Assembly: GCA_945910005.1 (NCBI GenBank)
Contig: OX246744.1
Coordinates: 41,392,891 to 41,456,890 of the forward strand
DNA: 64,000 bases
Source: Isoperla grammatica
Taxonomy: Eukaryota; Arthropoda; Insecta; Plecoptera; Perlodidae
Reading direction: 5' to 3'
Part shown: positions 51,551-62,950 of the stretch, piece by piece
Layout: every line of letters begins with the position of its first letter
How positions within the stretch are numbered: position 1 is the stretch's first letter
Notes under the pieces: model-generated
What the model saw: the letters and a program-made list of their open reading frames with translations, nothing else
Database searches by the model: none
What the model was told of the DNA's origin: nothing
Program-made: the position numbers and the translations under genes

Positions 51551-52630
51551 ATATGAAGCGTAGCAACAACGCAACCCGACCGAAATACAGATATTAGAAA
51601 GGCGCTTTAGTCAGTAATTTGTGAGAAAACTTTTTTGACGGATCTATTGAGCTTGTATGTCAATCGGTAAAGATGTAGACCTACGCTTCATATCGGTACT
51701 ATTATGGGTTTGATTATGGACGTTCCTTTTTGATAATTGATCCTTTTGAGCACATGTTATACAATTATGCAAATGTATAACAATCCAATATTTGCTAACA
51801 CAATAGAATTGCGTACGTCAAACGTACTAAGGTTAAGGTGCCAACCTGAGCAAATTTCATGTTCAAAAATGTCCATAAAAATTAACTTTAACTAAAAGAA
51901 GGTCTTATCAGATGTCCAATACTAATGTAGAATATTTTTTGGTTGCAGATTACTTTCCAAATATGCTGTTGTAAAGTCAATTTGTATTGTTTGTAGCTAT
52001 TTCTGGCAGCCACAGTAAAGTGTGGAGGTCAAAAAATTGCATAAATATATTTTTAAATATTTGATAAGGCCTTCTAGTTCTTTCACCTTGCGTAAGTTTA
52101 TTTGTATGCATATTTTAGAAAATTAAATTTGGTCCATACTCCATATAGCACATTACCGTAGTTAATGAATCTAAGAAGTGCTATGCCATTTTCTAATTAG
52201 CATACAATGATACATACAGTTATCAAATAGGGTTAACACTTCCTATACTAGTAATAAAATACATTCAATGATATGGTAGCAATATATATATCTCTGACAC
52301 ATTTTATGGCATTTCTCTGAGAAAATATGTCACAATTGTGGGATCAACACGTCTCATTGTTACATTAGAAGGGAATAGTAAAATACATTTAGTAGTATTG
52401 TGGGAGTAACATTATACATATATCTCTTTGCCATTTTCTGGCAATCTTTTTATTAAAATACATCTCATCTTATGTGGTTTACACATATTATTGTAGTTTT
52501 ATTACACAACTAATTAATTGTGGTAAAATACATTTATTAAACATCATGGTATTAATAATTACAATACTGTATACAGTATATCACTTTGCTAGTTTATGAA
52601 AAATTGGCTACCAAAAGTACGTACGGTAGC

Positions 52631-53217
52631 CAGTGGCGTAACTAGGAATTATTTCGGGGGGGGGGGTTAATTTTGGAAATGTGAGATGAGGGGACTGAAA
52701 GGGGTCTGGAACGAAGCCCCAGCCGCCGGAAACCATTTCGCAGAAGGCGAAATTTTTTTGACTTCTATTTTTTGACTTCTATTTTTCTAAATAAGAATTG
52801 CATAGAAATTGTGTTTTTAATGTTTTATGGTTGTTCAATATAATCTCAAGATGAAGTGAAACATTGTGGTCACAAGTCACATACATTTAAATTTTAATTC
52901 ACAGAGCATCATATTGTAATATTAGATTAATGCATTTTTATTTATAGGCACCCTTACTTTTACTGGTTCGAGCGAAAGGTATATTAGTTGTAGATGAACA
53001 CATAAATATAATTGAATTATTGAAAGAAATTATACATCTTATCTAAGTGAAGTGGTATGATAAATATAATGAAAATATTATTTGTTGCGATTGTTATACA
53101 TCTGACGTGTATAAGGGATCTTACAGTATTAAGTATGTAGTATTAAGTAAAGTCATTCCCGATGAAGTTTCGGGGGGGGGTTTAAACCCCCAAACCCCCT
53201 CCTTAGTTACGCCACTG
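52631..53217. mobile_element. hAT-type MITE, CAGTGGCGTAACTAGG family, copy 1
   Basis: The ends CAGTGGCGTAACTAGG and CTTAGTTACGCCACTG have an exact 8-bp duplication ACGGTAGC (52623-52630, 53218-53225). G-runs lie next to the left end and inverted GGGG/CCCC near the right. Copy 2 at 57880-59059. Confidence 0.94.
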
Positions 53218-53986
53218 ACGGTAGCTACAATGAAGTTTCACTTGTGAAAGTAGTGCGCCTACCAGAAACATGCTTTTGAACACGCGGCAATAGCACCATG
53301 TTTTAGTTTCTGCTCTATAAGTTTAATATTGGAGGGATATTAATTAACGAGGGGGGGGGGGGGGGGGTTATTAAATTACATTTTGATTTTATAAATCCAA
53401 AATTTAGGAACACTTATATAGTAGTACGTACATAAATTATAAATCCACGCAAGAAAACTTTTATTCTCAGAGCAGTTCAAGTAACATTTATTCAGTCTTG
53501 AGTAGTAACTTAACGGAAATAACGTTTTACCGGTAACGGGTTACGTTTTAATTATTCTAGTAGTAACATAGTTACCTACTTTTATTTAGCCAGTAACTTT
53601 AATTGAACAAGTTCCTATTTTGATGTAACCTTTACTTCATGTAACGTTACTTGTAAAGTTCCTTTTTGTCGTTTGCACGACTATGGGGAGGCGTAACAAG
53701 TGCACAGAGAGCGTTGCGAGCGATCCGGCCAACAATCACCGAATATTGGATACACACAATTTTTAACAATAATACTATTTGACTTTTTTGGAATCTTTCG
53801 ATAATTTTACAATAATAAGTAGAGCACTGGCTTCTAGAGGGGTTTTGGTTAATTCTAGCAGGCAGAGATCAGTGGCCGGAACGCTCGCAGCGCTGCAGTG
53901 TAGTCGTTTGTTGTACGCCTACCCATGTACTTTTATTCGGGTTTCCCGTTTAACAATTTTGACAAGTGCGCCGTTTGTCCGCACGT

Positions 53987-54445
53987 TAGAGGTCTGCACA
54001 GGCCTAAATATAGAAGCCCTGCCCCGGTATATCAGGCCCGGTCCCTTACCGGCCCGTACTGAGTAAGCTAATAAAAAGCCCAGGCCCGCCTGAAGTGTAA
54101 ATTGGCCCGTAAAAGCCCGTTCAACTGTTCAAGCAGAAAGTTGATTTATTTAGTATTTGGCAAGGAATACGAACGACAGGGTGATGGGAACTAAAAGGAG
54201 ATCAGATGACACAAAATAAGTAACCATTGCCAGTGAAAGTTTGTAACGAAAAGAATTAGGCTACAATAAAAATGTTGTGACCGGAAGTTTATACTTTTTC
54301 GGGTTTGTTTTAAGTTTCGAAAATGTCAGTAAAATAATAACTTTTCTTTCATTGCAATTACGAATTACAAAAAAAAAAAAAGCCCAAAAAATCCCTCCTC
54401 ATTCAGTGATGTGTAGGCCCAGGCCCGTACCCTTGCAGACCAATA
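53987..54445. mobile_element. hAT-type MITE (TAGAGGTCTGCACAGGCC ends) 33 bp beyond the cyclase stop codon
   Basis: Inverted ends (right end decayed: TTGCAGACCAATA) with flanks CCGCACGT and CCGCACGC (7 of 8). The interior has many GGCCCG/CGGGCC motifs. It begins 33 bp after the guanylyl cyclase stop, so the cyclase 3' UTR is largely transposon sequence. Confidence 0.75.
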
Positions 54446-54478
54446 CCGCACGCGTGCTAACTCGTTGTTCTCCGCTCC

Positions 54479-54610
54479 TCAGCCGATGATGTCGAGGATC
54501 TCCAGAGTGTGATCGCCCAGGACGTGTTCCGAGATGACGGTGGAGAATGTGTGGGGCTGGATATCGTTGTCGGTCCCGAGCAGCCAATACGTGTCCATCA
54601 TGCCCTTTCC
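54479..54610 (-). CDS. Guanylyl cyclase last exon
   Basis: The acceptor is TCTGTTCAG. It codes for [12 protein letters not shown], the conserved end of the catalytic domain, then a 31-residue tail ending LEILDIIG and TGA. Confidence 0.93.
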   Translation of the reverse strand, partial: GKGMMDTYWLLGTDNDIQPHTFSTVISEHVLGDHTLEILDIIG

Positions 54611-57600
54611 CTGAACAGACGCGAGCTTTACAACGATACACACAGAACTGGGCAACATAGTAAAATATTTATATTTTAGATACAAAATACTTAAAGCATC
54701 TGTGACACTGGAAGTTAGTAAAGTAGAAAGCAAAATGCGACGACAAAAAGTTACTCTTTCACTAGTAGAGATGGCGTATAGCTTACGAGACTTTTCGCGT
54801 TGCCATCACACTTTTCACCTTTTGTTAAGTTTGTGTGATGGTAATGCCAAAATTCCTGTAAGCTAGAACTAGTGGTAAAAGAGTAACGTTTTGGCTAAGG
54901 TTTTTGCTTTTTACTTCTCTAACTTCCCCCTGCAACAGCTGCTTAAATAAATGTATTTTAAATACAAAATACAAATACTTTTAAGAGACTTGTATTTTAA
55001 AAAATACTCAAAAATAAAATACATTTTCCTATGCTACAATGTTGTTATCGGCAAATAAGGAACGAATTCAATAGGCATACGGTTTTGGATGTTGGTTTTA
55101 GCAAAACGCAAGTGATTTCCTGTATGTGTTGAGGATTCTCGTTGCTGGGTTGTGCTAGCAACAGCTGACTGAACTGACAAACGTTAATTCTTTCTAGTAG
55201 TTAAAGTCATGTTGTAATTGGAAAATGTATTTTCTTGTGAAAAGTATTTTGTAAATACAAAGTACTTATAGACATTTGTATTTTCGATACAGAATACAAT
55301 CTACAAACGTATTTCAAATACATTTTTTTTTTTTACTGCCCATCTCTGGATACACCCCTCGAAAATGTGTATATTAGATTAGTAGACCGATCACGGGTCA
55401 ATAAACATGAATGCTCAATGGTGGATTAGTTGTTGCTATTATTATTATTATTGAATTTAGAGGTGGGCCGATACCAATACCGATACTGATACCATTTTTT
55501 CTAAACCATACCGATACCACTTTATTTATATAGTAGGGCCTATTCTACATCAAACATACAACCAAGAAAAAAAGTGAACAACAATTTACAATGTTATCAT
55601 TTTCACGTTTTATTTTATTTAGGCTTAGGCCTACACTTTGTCAGTCCACGTATGACAAATACGTAGCAATTTCTTTTAAACAGAGATTTCAGTAAAAATA
55701 TTCTATCTCTTCTCCAGACATTACTCGTCACGATTATACATCCACACACCAAAGTAAACACTCAACAATCACGTGATGCGATCGCGGGACGCGGAAACGC
55801 CATCTTGGATGGGTCGAACTCGAAGTCGAAAGCGCAGGTCGATAGTCGATAAAATATAGCAACGCACTCTATCCTAGACTCAGCGCACCGCGCTCGCGCA
55901 AGTAGCGCATTCTAGCGGTAGAATTAAACACTACGTACTTGAACACGTAATAATTTGAGGAGATGGTATCGGATTAGGTATCGGAAAAATCATCCGATAC
56001 CAATTCAACCGATACCAGAGGTATCGGCCGATTCTCAGTATCGGTATCGGTCCACCTCTAATTAAATTCATAGTTCCCATACAACATCCCGCTGCCATAA
56101 TAGCAACACGAATGTAATCCTATCCTAGATCATCGTGGATACTATTAGTACTTACATTTGCTGTAAGCCAAAGGGGAAACTTTTCCTCGGTTATTATAGA
56201 TGTTTTGTTCTTTTTAGAGGCAACGAATAAAACTCGAAGAACTACTCTTTTGTTTTTATATTGTATATGTATTATGTAACTGTTCAGTGTTCACAATAGT
56301 TGGGTTACAACATTTGAGCTGAATGATGAACATATTTATTTTGTTCGAATTAATGCTGTGGTATAGGCTATTTAAAAAAGATCAACCTGTACCATAGCTC
56401 GTAGCTGAGCTCGGTGGTGTAACCTACACTTCACTAGGTTCTACCACGTACCTTGACCTCCATGTTACCTCTGAGTTCGGTGGTGTAACCGCCAAGCTCA
56501 TCCAGAACAGACTTGGTATGTTGACTGATGTGGATCTTCATCGCTGACAATCCGATCCGAGCAGCATGACAAGAGAAGCAAGCGACAGTAGAACCCTCTC
56601 AACCCACTCGCCTAGAAGCTGCAATCTGCGTGGAAATGTCAGTTGGGTCTGCTTTCATTAAACTTTGTTAAAGTGAAATAGGGTTGGAATTAGGGATGCA
56701 CAATGATAAAATAAAGATTATTGATAAACTAAAAGATTACAGTACCGGTATGTATTATTCATCTACAAACGGGAACCAGTCTTTTACAGATTCCATGATA
56801 TTCCATTTACGCCTTTGCAGTTATTCTTTCATCCGATTAAAAATCCGACTCGATCTCTGTTTGAATCCTCTGTGTAAACGGGGCTAATCTCAGATTGGTC
56901 ATCATGGTTTCAACATACGGTATGTTTCATCAAGTCACCAGGGCTCAAATTCACAAGAGGTCCTAAGTATTTTTTTGGTCTTATCTTTAAGACCGGCGTA
57001 ACTTTAAGCCTCTTGTGAATCCAGGAAAATATCTGAGAACAGACTTTACAACATATTATTGGAATGCTCAGTGTGTCCTGGTTCCTACCGGGAATTAGTA
57101 ACTTCTTCGTGTGACCTGAGTCAGGTTTTACAAGAGGTCCAAAGTTAGGCCAGTCTTAGAGATAAGACCAAAAAAAGACTTAGGACCTTTTGTGAATCCA
57201 GACCCAGGTTTATTCAAATAATTATTTAAAAACTAACACAAAAAGAAAGCGTCTGAAATAAAAAAATTATGAATGTATGGATTTTGTACGCAGGAGTAAA
57301 TTATGTATCTCAGTCACGTTTAAATGCACTAGAGAAGAGAACAGGAAGGTGTCTTAACCCTAGGGCTGAACCATTCAGGGCCACTGGGCCTCTACTATTC
57401 ATAGTTCCGACGTGACATCACACTGGCAATGATTGCAACACAATTGAATAGAAGCCTAATCCTAGATCATTGACAAATAATATTCAAATTTAAAAAATAA
57501 GACAAATTTAGAATTTAATAAGTAAACATAAGTAATACAGAAATGGAAAATTACCACACATACCAATTTTATTTCAAAAACGGGATGGGTAACAAGAAAT

Positions 57601-60593
57601 GGGTGACAAGTCACCTCCAAAACACTAGTTACCGTTAGTTAGAGCAGATTGGAGGGTTCGATAGCTTGTGTAACAGCTTTATTCTTCTCGTCAACAGTCC
57701 AGATTAGTGGAGGAAGCTATATAACTGGTCGAAGTTACACCGTTCTTTCGGATGGGACGTAAAACCGATGGTCCCCTTGGTACTTTTCGACAGCAGTAGG
57801 CTACGTGCCGGTACCAGGCTTCCCCTCCTCCCTTCCTCATTATCACTCATCAGGCTGAAGAGGGCATTGTGCCATACACCAGTGGCGTAACTAGGAATTA
57901 TTTTGGGGGGTGTTAATTAGGGAAAAGTGAGATGAGGGGACTGAAAGGTTCGCCCCAGCCACCGGAGGCCCTTTCGCCAAAGGCAATATTTTTTTTCGCT
58001 TCTATAATTATTTTGTGCCTTTTAGACTCAAAGAATACTACTCGAATCACTACTCGTTTGTTTGTATTATATTGAAGTTACAGTGTTACAGTAAGTATTA
58101 TCGTTCTAAATAAGAATTGCATGGAAATTGTGTTTTTAATGTTTTATGGTTGTTCAATTACGTTCCGTAACCTGCTAATACCGCCCGACGTTGGTCACGG
58201 GCGGACTAGTTTGGGCACGTTCGGGCACGAAACGTTTTGGAACACGTGGTAGTGGTTACATGAGACAGCTTTAACCTACAAGCCTTGATAAACCTTGCTG
58301 AAATAATATACATTAACGATATAACTCATTTTCTCTAATTTTCTCGGCCTCTTCATTCGTCACTCTAATGTTTTGGTGTCGCCAGTGGCCTCATCAAGAA
58401 GCGAAACTTAAAACTTAAAATAGTCCCTGGACCTCACTACACCTGCAGACGCCATATTTCCCGCGCGATATGCTAGAAACACAACACACACACAGAATGC
58501 CCAGAGAAAAACGTCGGGCGTTACGGGCGCGCCCAAAGCGCTACCTGAGCAGGTTACGGAATGCTTGTGAGCATGTGGAGAACGTGTTTTGGAATGCTTT
58601 GGGCATCTTTGGGCGCGCCCAAAGACAAATTAGCAGGTTACGGAACGTACCCATAATCTCAACAAGAAGTGAAACATTGTGGTCACGAATCACATACTTT
58701 TAAATTTTAATTTACAGACCACGATATTGTAATATTAGATTAATGCATTTTTATTTATAGGTACCCTCACTTTTACTGGTTCGAGCAAAGGGTATATTTG
58801 TTGTAGATGAACATATAAATATAATTGAATTATTGAAAGAAATTATCTTATCTCAGTGAAGTGGTATGATAAATATAATGAAAATGTTATTTGTTGCAAT
58901 TGTTATACACTGAACTGAAGTGGTTTAAGGATCTTACAATATAGTATTAAGTAAATGTAGTTTAAAGTCAAATCATTCTCGATGTAGTTTCGGGGGGGTG
59001 AGGGGGGGGGGGTTAAACCCCCTAAACCCCCCACTCCCCCACCCTTAGTTATGCCACTGTCCCACACTGGCCTTAATTACAATAAAGTAAAGCAAGTATT
59101 ACTATTACTACAAGAGCAGCGTCTCACCATCTCCCGTGGACTCCATGCGCGAAGCCGTGTTGATGGTGTCGCCAAAGAGGCAATAGCGCGGCATGGTAGT
59201 ACCGACCACCCCAGCAACACACGGACCAGTGTTGATGCCGATTCTGATCTCTAGGGTGTCCTGGGGCCGGTGAGGGATCACGTAGCAGCGGATACCGAAC
59301 AGCAGGTCTAGCGACATGGTAGCTATCTCGCCTGCGTGGCGTAGACCTAGGGAAGGGAGAGAAGCGGTTTCTAAGGGTCGATTCACACTCTTTCATAAGT
59401 AGGCAATCTCGAAAAGGCAATCTCACTGCAGTCCATCAAATCTATAATCAATAATCAATAACCAAGTCAGCTTAAAGTTAAAGAAACAGTACGAAGTAAT
59501 TGCGCGAGGCGAAAGATGGGAACCCCTTATAAGGAAGGAGAAAATAAACGCAAGGAAAATTGATAAGGAAGAAAGAAAGGTATACGTGGCAAATTTCCGG
59601 ATGGACACCGGCCACGACTACCTGCAAGCCCATCTGCACAAAATAGGAGTGGTGGATACGAGAATATGCCCACTCTGCAAAGAACAAGACCAGGACGCGG
59701 AACACCTTGCGACATGTGTCTCCCTGACAGCAGAAAGGGATCTAATGGAGAAGCAAATATAGCAAGAAGGAAATATGTGGCAAACCTGTATTGGGCAACT
59801 AGGCAGAGAATGACATAAGTTCCAACTCTTGGTGTATGAAAGAAAAAGAAGAAGGTTTACACAATTTCCGAAGATTTAAGAATATTTTAGATTTTGTTCC
59901 TAGTACCGGTACGCATTTTCCTTTAACTTGAACCTCTACCATTGGTCGGCTTTATAACATGTCCCCTCTCATTGGCTGGGCTAAGAATTTGAGGTATAAG
60001 AGCTAACGTTGCTATGGTTTCCTTAAATCGTAAACCTTAGGAAGTTGTGTGAACGCTATGTAATGCTTTTGGCTTGATTCCACTTTGTTAACCCGTAAGT
60101 CTTAAATTATTGTGTAAATCGACCAAAACCTATTCACGGTTTGGGAACATAAGACAATAATATAATGTATTGTCATATTATTATTATTTGTATTATTATT
60201 ATTATTGTTGTTATTATTTGTATTATAGTTATTATTATTATCCTCATCATCATCATTACCATCATCATCATCATCATCATTATTACCATCATCATCATCA
60301 TCATCATCATTATTATTATTATTATTTTATTGTTGCAATACATACAAACTCGGTCAAAACCGGCATAAACATGTTGTACGGACACAAATGTCAAGTATTT
60401 CCATGTGTTTACCTTATTAAAATCTACTTAGAACTTCTTAATATATCATTGTCCACATTATTTTTTCCAAACCGAACTGTGGATGCTATGTACGGTCGTG
60501 GCCGATTTGTACTCATCCCAGCATTCGCTCTTTGTACGGTGGAAACCACGAAAACCACCATCGGGATGGAGAACTTCTTGAAGTCTTATTATA

Positions 60594-60643
<50 letters not shown>

Positions 60644-62930
60644 CATCCTCATCATCATCATTATAGTTATTATTATTATTATTATAATTTCTTACCTGGG
60701 CGAGCTTAATGATCAATGGTGATAAGTGAAGGCAACTTTCGCGAAAGTCTGCCCCAACCGGAAATCGAACCCGGGTTATTGTTAAAATGTCCCTCACCAT
60801 TCCTCTGCGGCAGACCGGAAGCAACCATGTACGCATCGCCTATCGTCTCGACCTTGTAGACATCGTACTTGCGTATCCGGGAGTCGAAGAGTCGGTAGAG
60901 CGTGTTCAACATCATTACCACCTCCATGGGCGAACTGACGGCCGATATCTGAGTGAAGCCGACAATATCACTGAAGTAGATGGTCACAGACTCAAAGTTC
61001 TCGGCCGGCACCTGGCGACACAGACAGACAGAGGGGTGAGTGTGAGCCCCCCTCCTTCTCCCCCCCCCTCACCCCTGAATGTGATGGCCGATATCTGAGT
61101 GAAGCCGACAATATCACTGAAGTAGATGGTCACACTGTCACAGACTCAAAGTTCTCGGCCGGCACCTGGCGACACAGACAGCCAGAGGGGTGAGTGTGAG
61201 CCCCCCTCCTTCTCCCCCCCCCCCCCCCCCTGAATGTGACGGCCGATATCTGAGTGAAGCCGACAATATCACTGAAGTAGATGGTCACAGACTCAAAGTT
61301 CTCGGCCGGCACCTGGCGACACAGACAGACAGAGGGGTGAGTGTGAGCCCCCCTCCTTCTCCCCCCCCCCCCCCCCCCCCCTGTATGTGTCGGCCGATAT
61401 CTGAGTGAAGCCGACAATGTCGCTGAAGTAGATGGTCACAGACTCAAAGTTCTCGGCCGGCACCTGGCGACACAGACAAACAGAGGGGTGAGTGTGAGCC
61501 CCCCTCCTTCCCCCCCCCCCCCCTGAATGTGACGGCCGATATCTGAGTGAAGCCGACAATGTCACTGAAGTAGATGGTCACAGAATCAAAGTTCTCGGCC
61601 GGCACCTGGCGACACAGACAGACAGAGGGGTGAGTGTGAGCCCCCCTCCTTCTCCCCCCGCCCCCCCCCCCCCCCCTGTATGTGTCGGCCGATATCTGAG
61701 TGAAGCCGACAATGTCGCTGAAGTAGATGGTCACAGACTCAAAGTTCTCGGCCGGCACCTGGCGACATAGACAGACAGAGGGGTAGGTGTGAGCCCCCCT
61801 CCTTCCCCCCCCCCCCCCTGAATGTGACGGCCGATATCTGAGTGAAGCCGACAATGTCACTGAAGTAGATGGTCACAGAATCAAAGTTCTCGGCCGGCAC
61901 CTGGCGACACAGACAGACAGAGGGGTGAGTGTGAGCCCCCCTCCTTCTCCCCCCGCCCCCCCCCCCCCCCCTGTATGTGTCGGCCGATATCTGAGTGAAG
62001 CCGACACGTCGCTGAAGTAGATGGTCACAGACTCAAAGTTCTCGGCCGGCACCTGGCGACACAGACAGCCAGAAGGGTGAGTGTGAGCCCCCCTCCTTCT
62101 CCCCCCCCCCCCCTGAATGTGACGGCCGATATCTGAGTGGAGCCGACAATGTCGCTGAAGTAGATGGTCACAGACTCAAAGTTCTCGGCCGGCACCTGGC
62201 GACACAGACAGACAGAGGGGTGAGTGTGAGCCCCCCTCCTTCTCCCCCCCCCCCCTGAATGTGACGGCCGATATCTGAGTGAAGCCGACAATGTCGCTGA
62301 AGTAGATGGTCACAGACTGGTGACACTCACAAGTATTGTACACACTAACACAACAAATTCAAACAAACACACACAAGTTTTTGAAATATAAACTCATACA
62401 CTCGGTTACAAATCTACAAACACACACATTCAAACTAAGGCACAAATACAAACTAACTCACACAAATATAAACTAACTCACACAAATATAAACTAACTCA
62501 CACAAATGCAAACTAACTCACACAAATATAAACTAACTCACACAAATGCAAACTAACTCACACAAATATAAACTAACTCACACAAATGCAAACTAACTCA
62601 CACAAATGCCAACTAACTCACACAAATGCCATGCAACTAACTCACGCAAATGTAAACTAACTCACACAAACAAATGCAAAGTTAAAAAGACAACACAGCA
62701 AGAATTGATCTCACTCACAAACACACACACAAACAATCGGACACATAAACAGTTGATAACAATCACCAGCAACACTAATAAGAGAATGACTGTTGTCGCT
62801 ATGGTACCTGTTTCTGTTGTCGGAGCTGCGAGACTACGGGGGGTGGGAGCATCTGAAACAACAGCCGGTCGCTCTTCCGCTTCTCGCACCTGAGCTCCGT
62901 AGTTCGTCTCACCAGCGTCCCGGCAAACGT
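54479..62930 (-). CDS. Receptor-type (particulate) guanylyl cyclase, C-terminal 259 residues, five exons; 5' part outside window
   Basis: Exons in transcript order: 62930-62808, 61011-60798, 59346-59128, 56543-56452, 54610-54479; all phases join in frame. First comes the dimerisation helix ([20 protein letters not shown]), then the class III catalytic domain. Numbering from the first visible residue, metal-binding aspartates are D56 (FSDIVGFT) and D100 (ETIGDAYM). Guanine-specificity residues are E96 and C168 (PRYCLFGDT), and transition-state residues N175 and R179 (NTASRMES). All key residues are present, so it should make cGMP from [11 protein letters not shown] and the close match to natriuretic-peptide and retinal cyclases favour a membrane receptor form over soluble cyclase. 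A 30-residue tail follows the domain. The receptor and kinase-homology parts must lie beyond the right edge. Confidence 0.93.
55458..56060. mobile_element. hAT-type MITE (TAGAGGTGGGCCGATACC ends)
   Basis: Inverted ends TAGAGGTGGGCCGATACC and GGTATCGGTCCACCTCTA; flanks ATTGAATT and ATTAAATT (7 of 8). The subterminal regions are rich in GATACC/GGTATC. It lies in the last cyclase intron. Confidence 0.88.
56405..56490 (-). repeat. Partial duplication across a cyclase splice donor
   Basis: TGAGCTCGGTGGTGTAACC (56405) and TGAGTTCGGTGGTGTAACC (56472) are 67 bp apart; the second is coding (GGYTTEL), the first is intronic, with the donor between them. Only about 19 bp are clearly shared, so this is a weak, possibly decayed example of the boundary duplications seen elsewhere in the window. 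Confidence 0.5.
56452..56543 (-). CDS. Guanylyl cyclase exon ([10 protein letters not shown]...)
   Basis: The acceptor is GGATTGTCAG and the donor GTACGT. It codes for [20 protein letters not shown] then [11 protein letters not shown], the family's KIHxS and ELRG segments. Confidence 0.93.
56940..57205. mobile_element. MITE with AATTCACAAGAGGTCCTAAG ends (uninterrupted copy)
   Basis: Inverted ends; homologous to 29791-30442 without the TTAA insertion. The interior contains further inverted copies of the AGGTCC...TTAGGCC block. Confidence 0.75.
57880..59059. mobile_element. hAT-type MITE, CAGTGGCGTAACTAGG family, copy 2, with nested element
   Basis: Homologous to 52631-53217 on both sides of an insertion at 58159-58653. 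Flanks CCATACAC and TCCCACAC are only partly conserved (5 of 8). A long G run and C-rich run lie at the right end. Confidence 0.85.
58159..58653. mobile_element. GGGTACGTTCCG-family MITE nested in a hAT
   Basis: TACGTTCCGTAACCTGCTAA at the left and its inverse ending GTACCCA at the right. Comparison with the empty site in 52631-53217 (TTCAATATAATCTC) shows insertion at a TA-rich target. Confidence 0.85.
59128..59346 (-). CDS. Guanylyl cyclase exon (catalytic core, second half)
   Basis: The acceptor is TCCCTAG and the donor GTGAGA. It codes for [16 protein letters not shown] and [15 protein letters not shown], then [20 protein letters not shown] with the guanine-binding Cys and catalytic Asn/Arg. 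Confidence 0.96.
59464..59761 (+). pseudogene. C-terminal fragment of a non-LTR retrotransposon ORF
   Basis: The plus-strand frame reads [20 protein letters not shown]..., then [20 protein letters not shown] and a CPLC...EHLATC zinc-knuckle-like motif, ending in a stop at 59761. It is the homologue of the tail in 41590-42100. Only about 100 codons survive, inserted in a cyclase intron opposite to the gene. Confidence 0.82.
60165..60330. repeat. ATT/ATC trinucleotide microsatellite
   Basis: Mixed ATT, ATC and TTG triplets precede the dispersed repeat at 60325. Poly-Tyr/Ile/His frames are artefacts. Confidence 0.92.
60325..60570. repeat. Dispersed repeat CTCGGTCAAAACCGGC, copy 2
   Basis: See 49950-50410; ordered shared blocks, and again flanked by trinucleotide tracts on both sides. 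Confidence 0.8.
60588..60688. repeat. ATT/ATC trinucleotide microsatellite
   Basis: A run of ATT, then ATC, then ATT triplets. The segment to its right (60690-60790) has GGTTCGATTTC on the minus strand, a possible degenerate B box of a SINE. Confidence 0.9.
60798..61011 (-). CDS. Guanylyl cyclase exon (catalytic core, first half)
   Basis: The acceptor is TGTGTCGCCAG and the donor GTGAGG. It codes for [20 protein letters not shown] through [20 protein letters not shown]. It is the only complete copy; its first 70 bp and acceptor are repeated eight more times upstream (in transcript sense) in the array to its right. Confidence 0.95.
61012..62326 (-). repeat. Tandem array of decoy acceptors and truncated cyclase exon starts
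   Basis: GGCCGGCACCTGG (acceptor plus first codons, complement) occurs at 61003 (the real exon), 61157, 61304, 61455, 61597, 61750, 61892, 62044 and 62187. Periods are 142-154 bp, varying mainly with the length of a C run. Each unit holds about 70 bp of exon encoding up to [11 protein letters not shown], a C/G homopolymer tract and a CTGTCTGTGTCGCCAG acceptor. A partial tenth unit lies at 62256-62326. Transcription meets all eight copies before the true exon. Confidence 0.96.
62455..62690. repeat. 20-bp tandem repeat AACTAACTCACACAAATRYA
   Basis: About a dozen units alternate between ATATA and ATGCA forms. It lies in the same cyclase intron as the acceptor array. Confidence 0.95.
62808..62930 (-). 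CDS. Guanylyl cyclase exon (dimerisation helix)
   Basis: The acceptor is CACTGACAG and the donor GTACCA, phase 0 at both ends (41 codons). It codes for [40 protein letters not shown] and a final Q: the coiled-coil linker with the MLP motif that precedes the catalytic domain in receptor cyclases. Confidence 0.88.
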
Positions 62931-62950
62931 CTGTCAGTGTACAAGCATAG

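Larger units (their letters stand above)
50684..54478. other. Spacer between ANKZF1 and the convergent cyclase gene
   Basis: No coding exon recognised. It holds three hAT elements (51072, 52631, 53987); 51560-52620 is AT-rich DNA with nothing identifiable. A GTAAC-rich stretch at 53510-53660 resembles the interior of the element at 16854-17282, but its ends are not visible. The two genes are convergent. Confidence 0.6.

Noticed and set aside
60165..60836. Poly-Tyr, poly-His, poly-Ile and poly-Asn frames
   Set aside because: Translation of ATT/ATC trinucleotide repeats.
61130..62291. Several short minus-strand frames each containing FSDIVGFT, as if many cyclase genes
   Set aside because: Truncated tandem copies of one exon start; none contains the rest of the catalytic domain.
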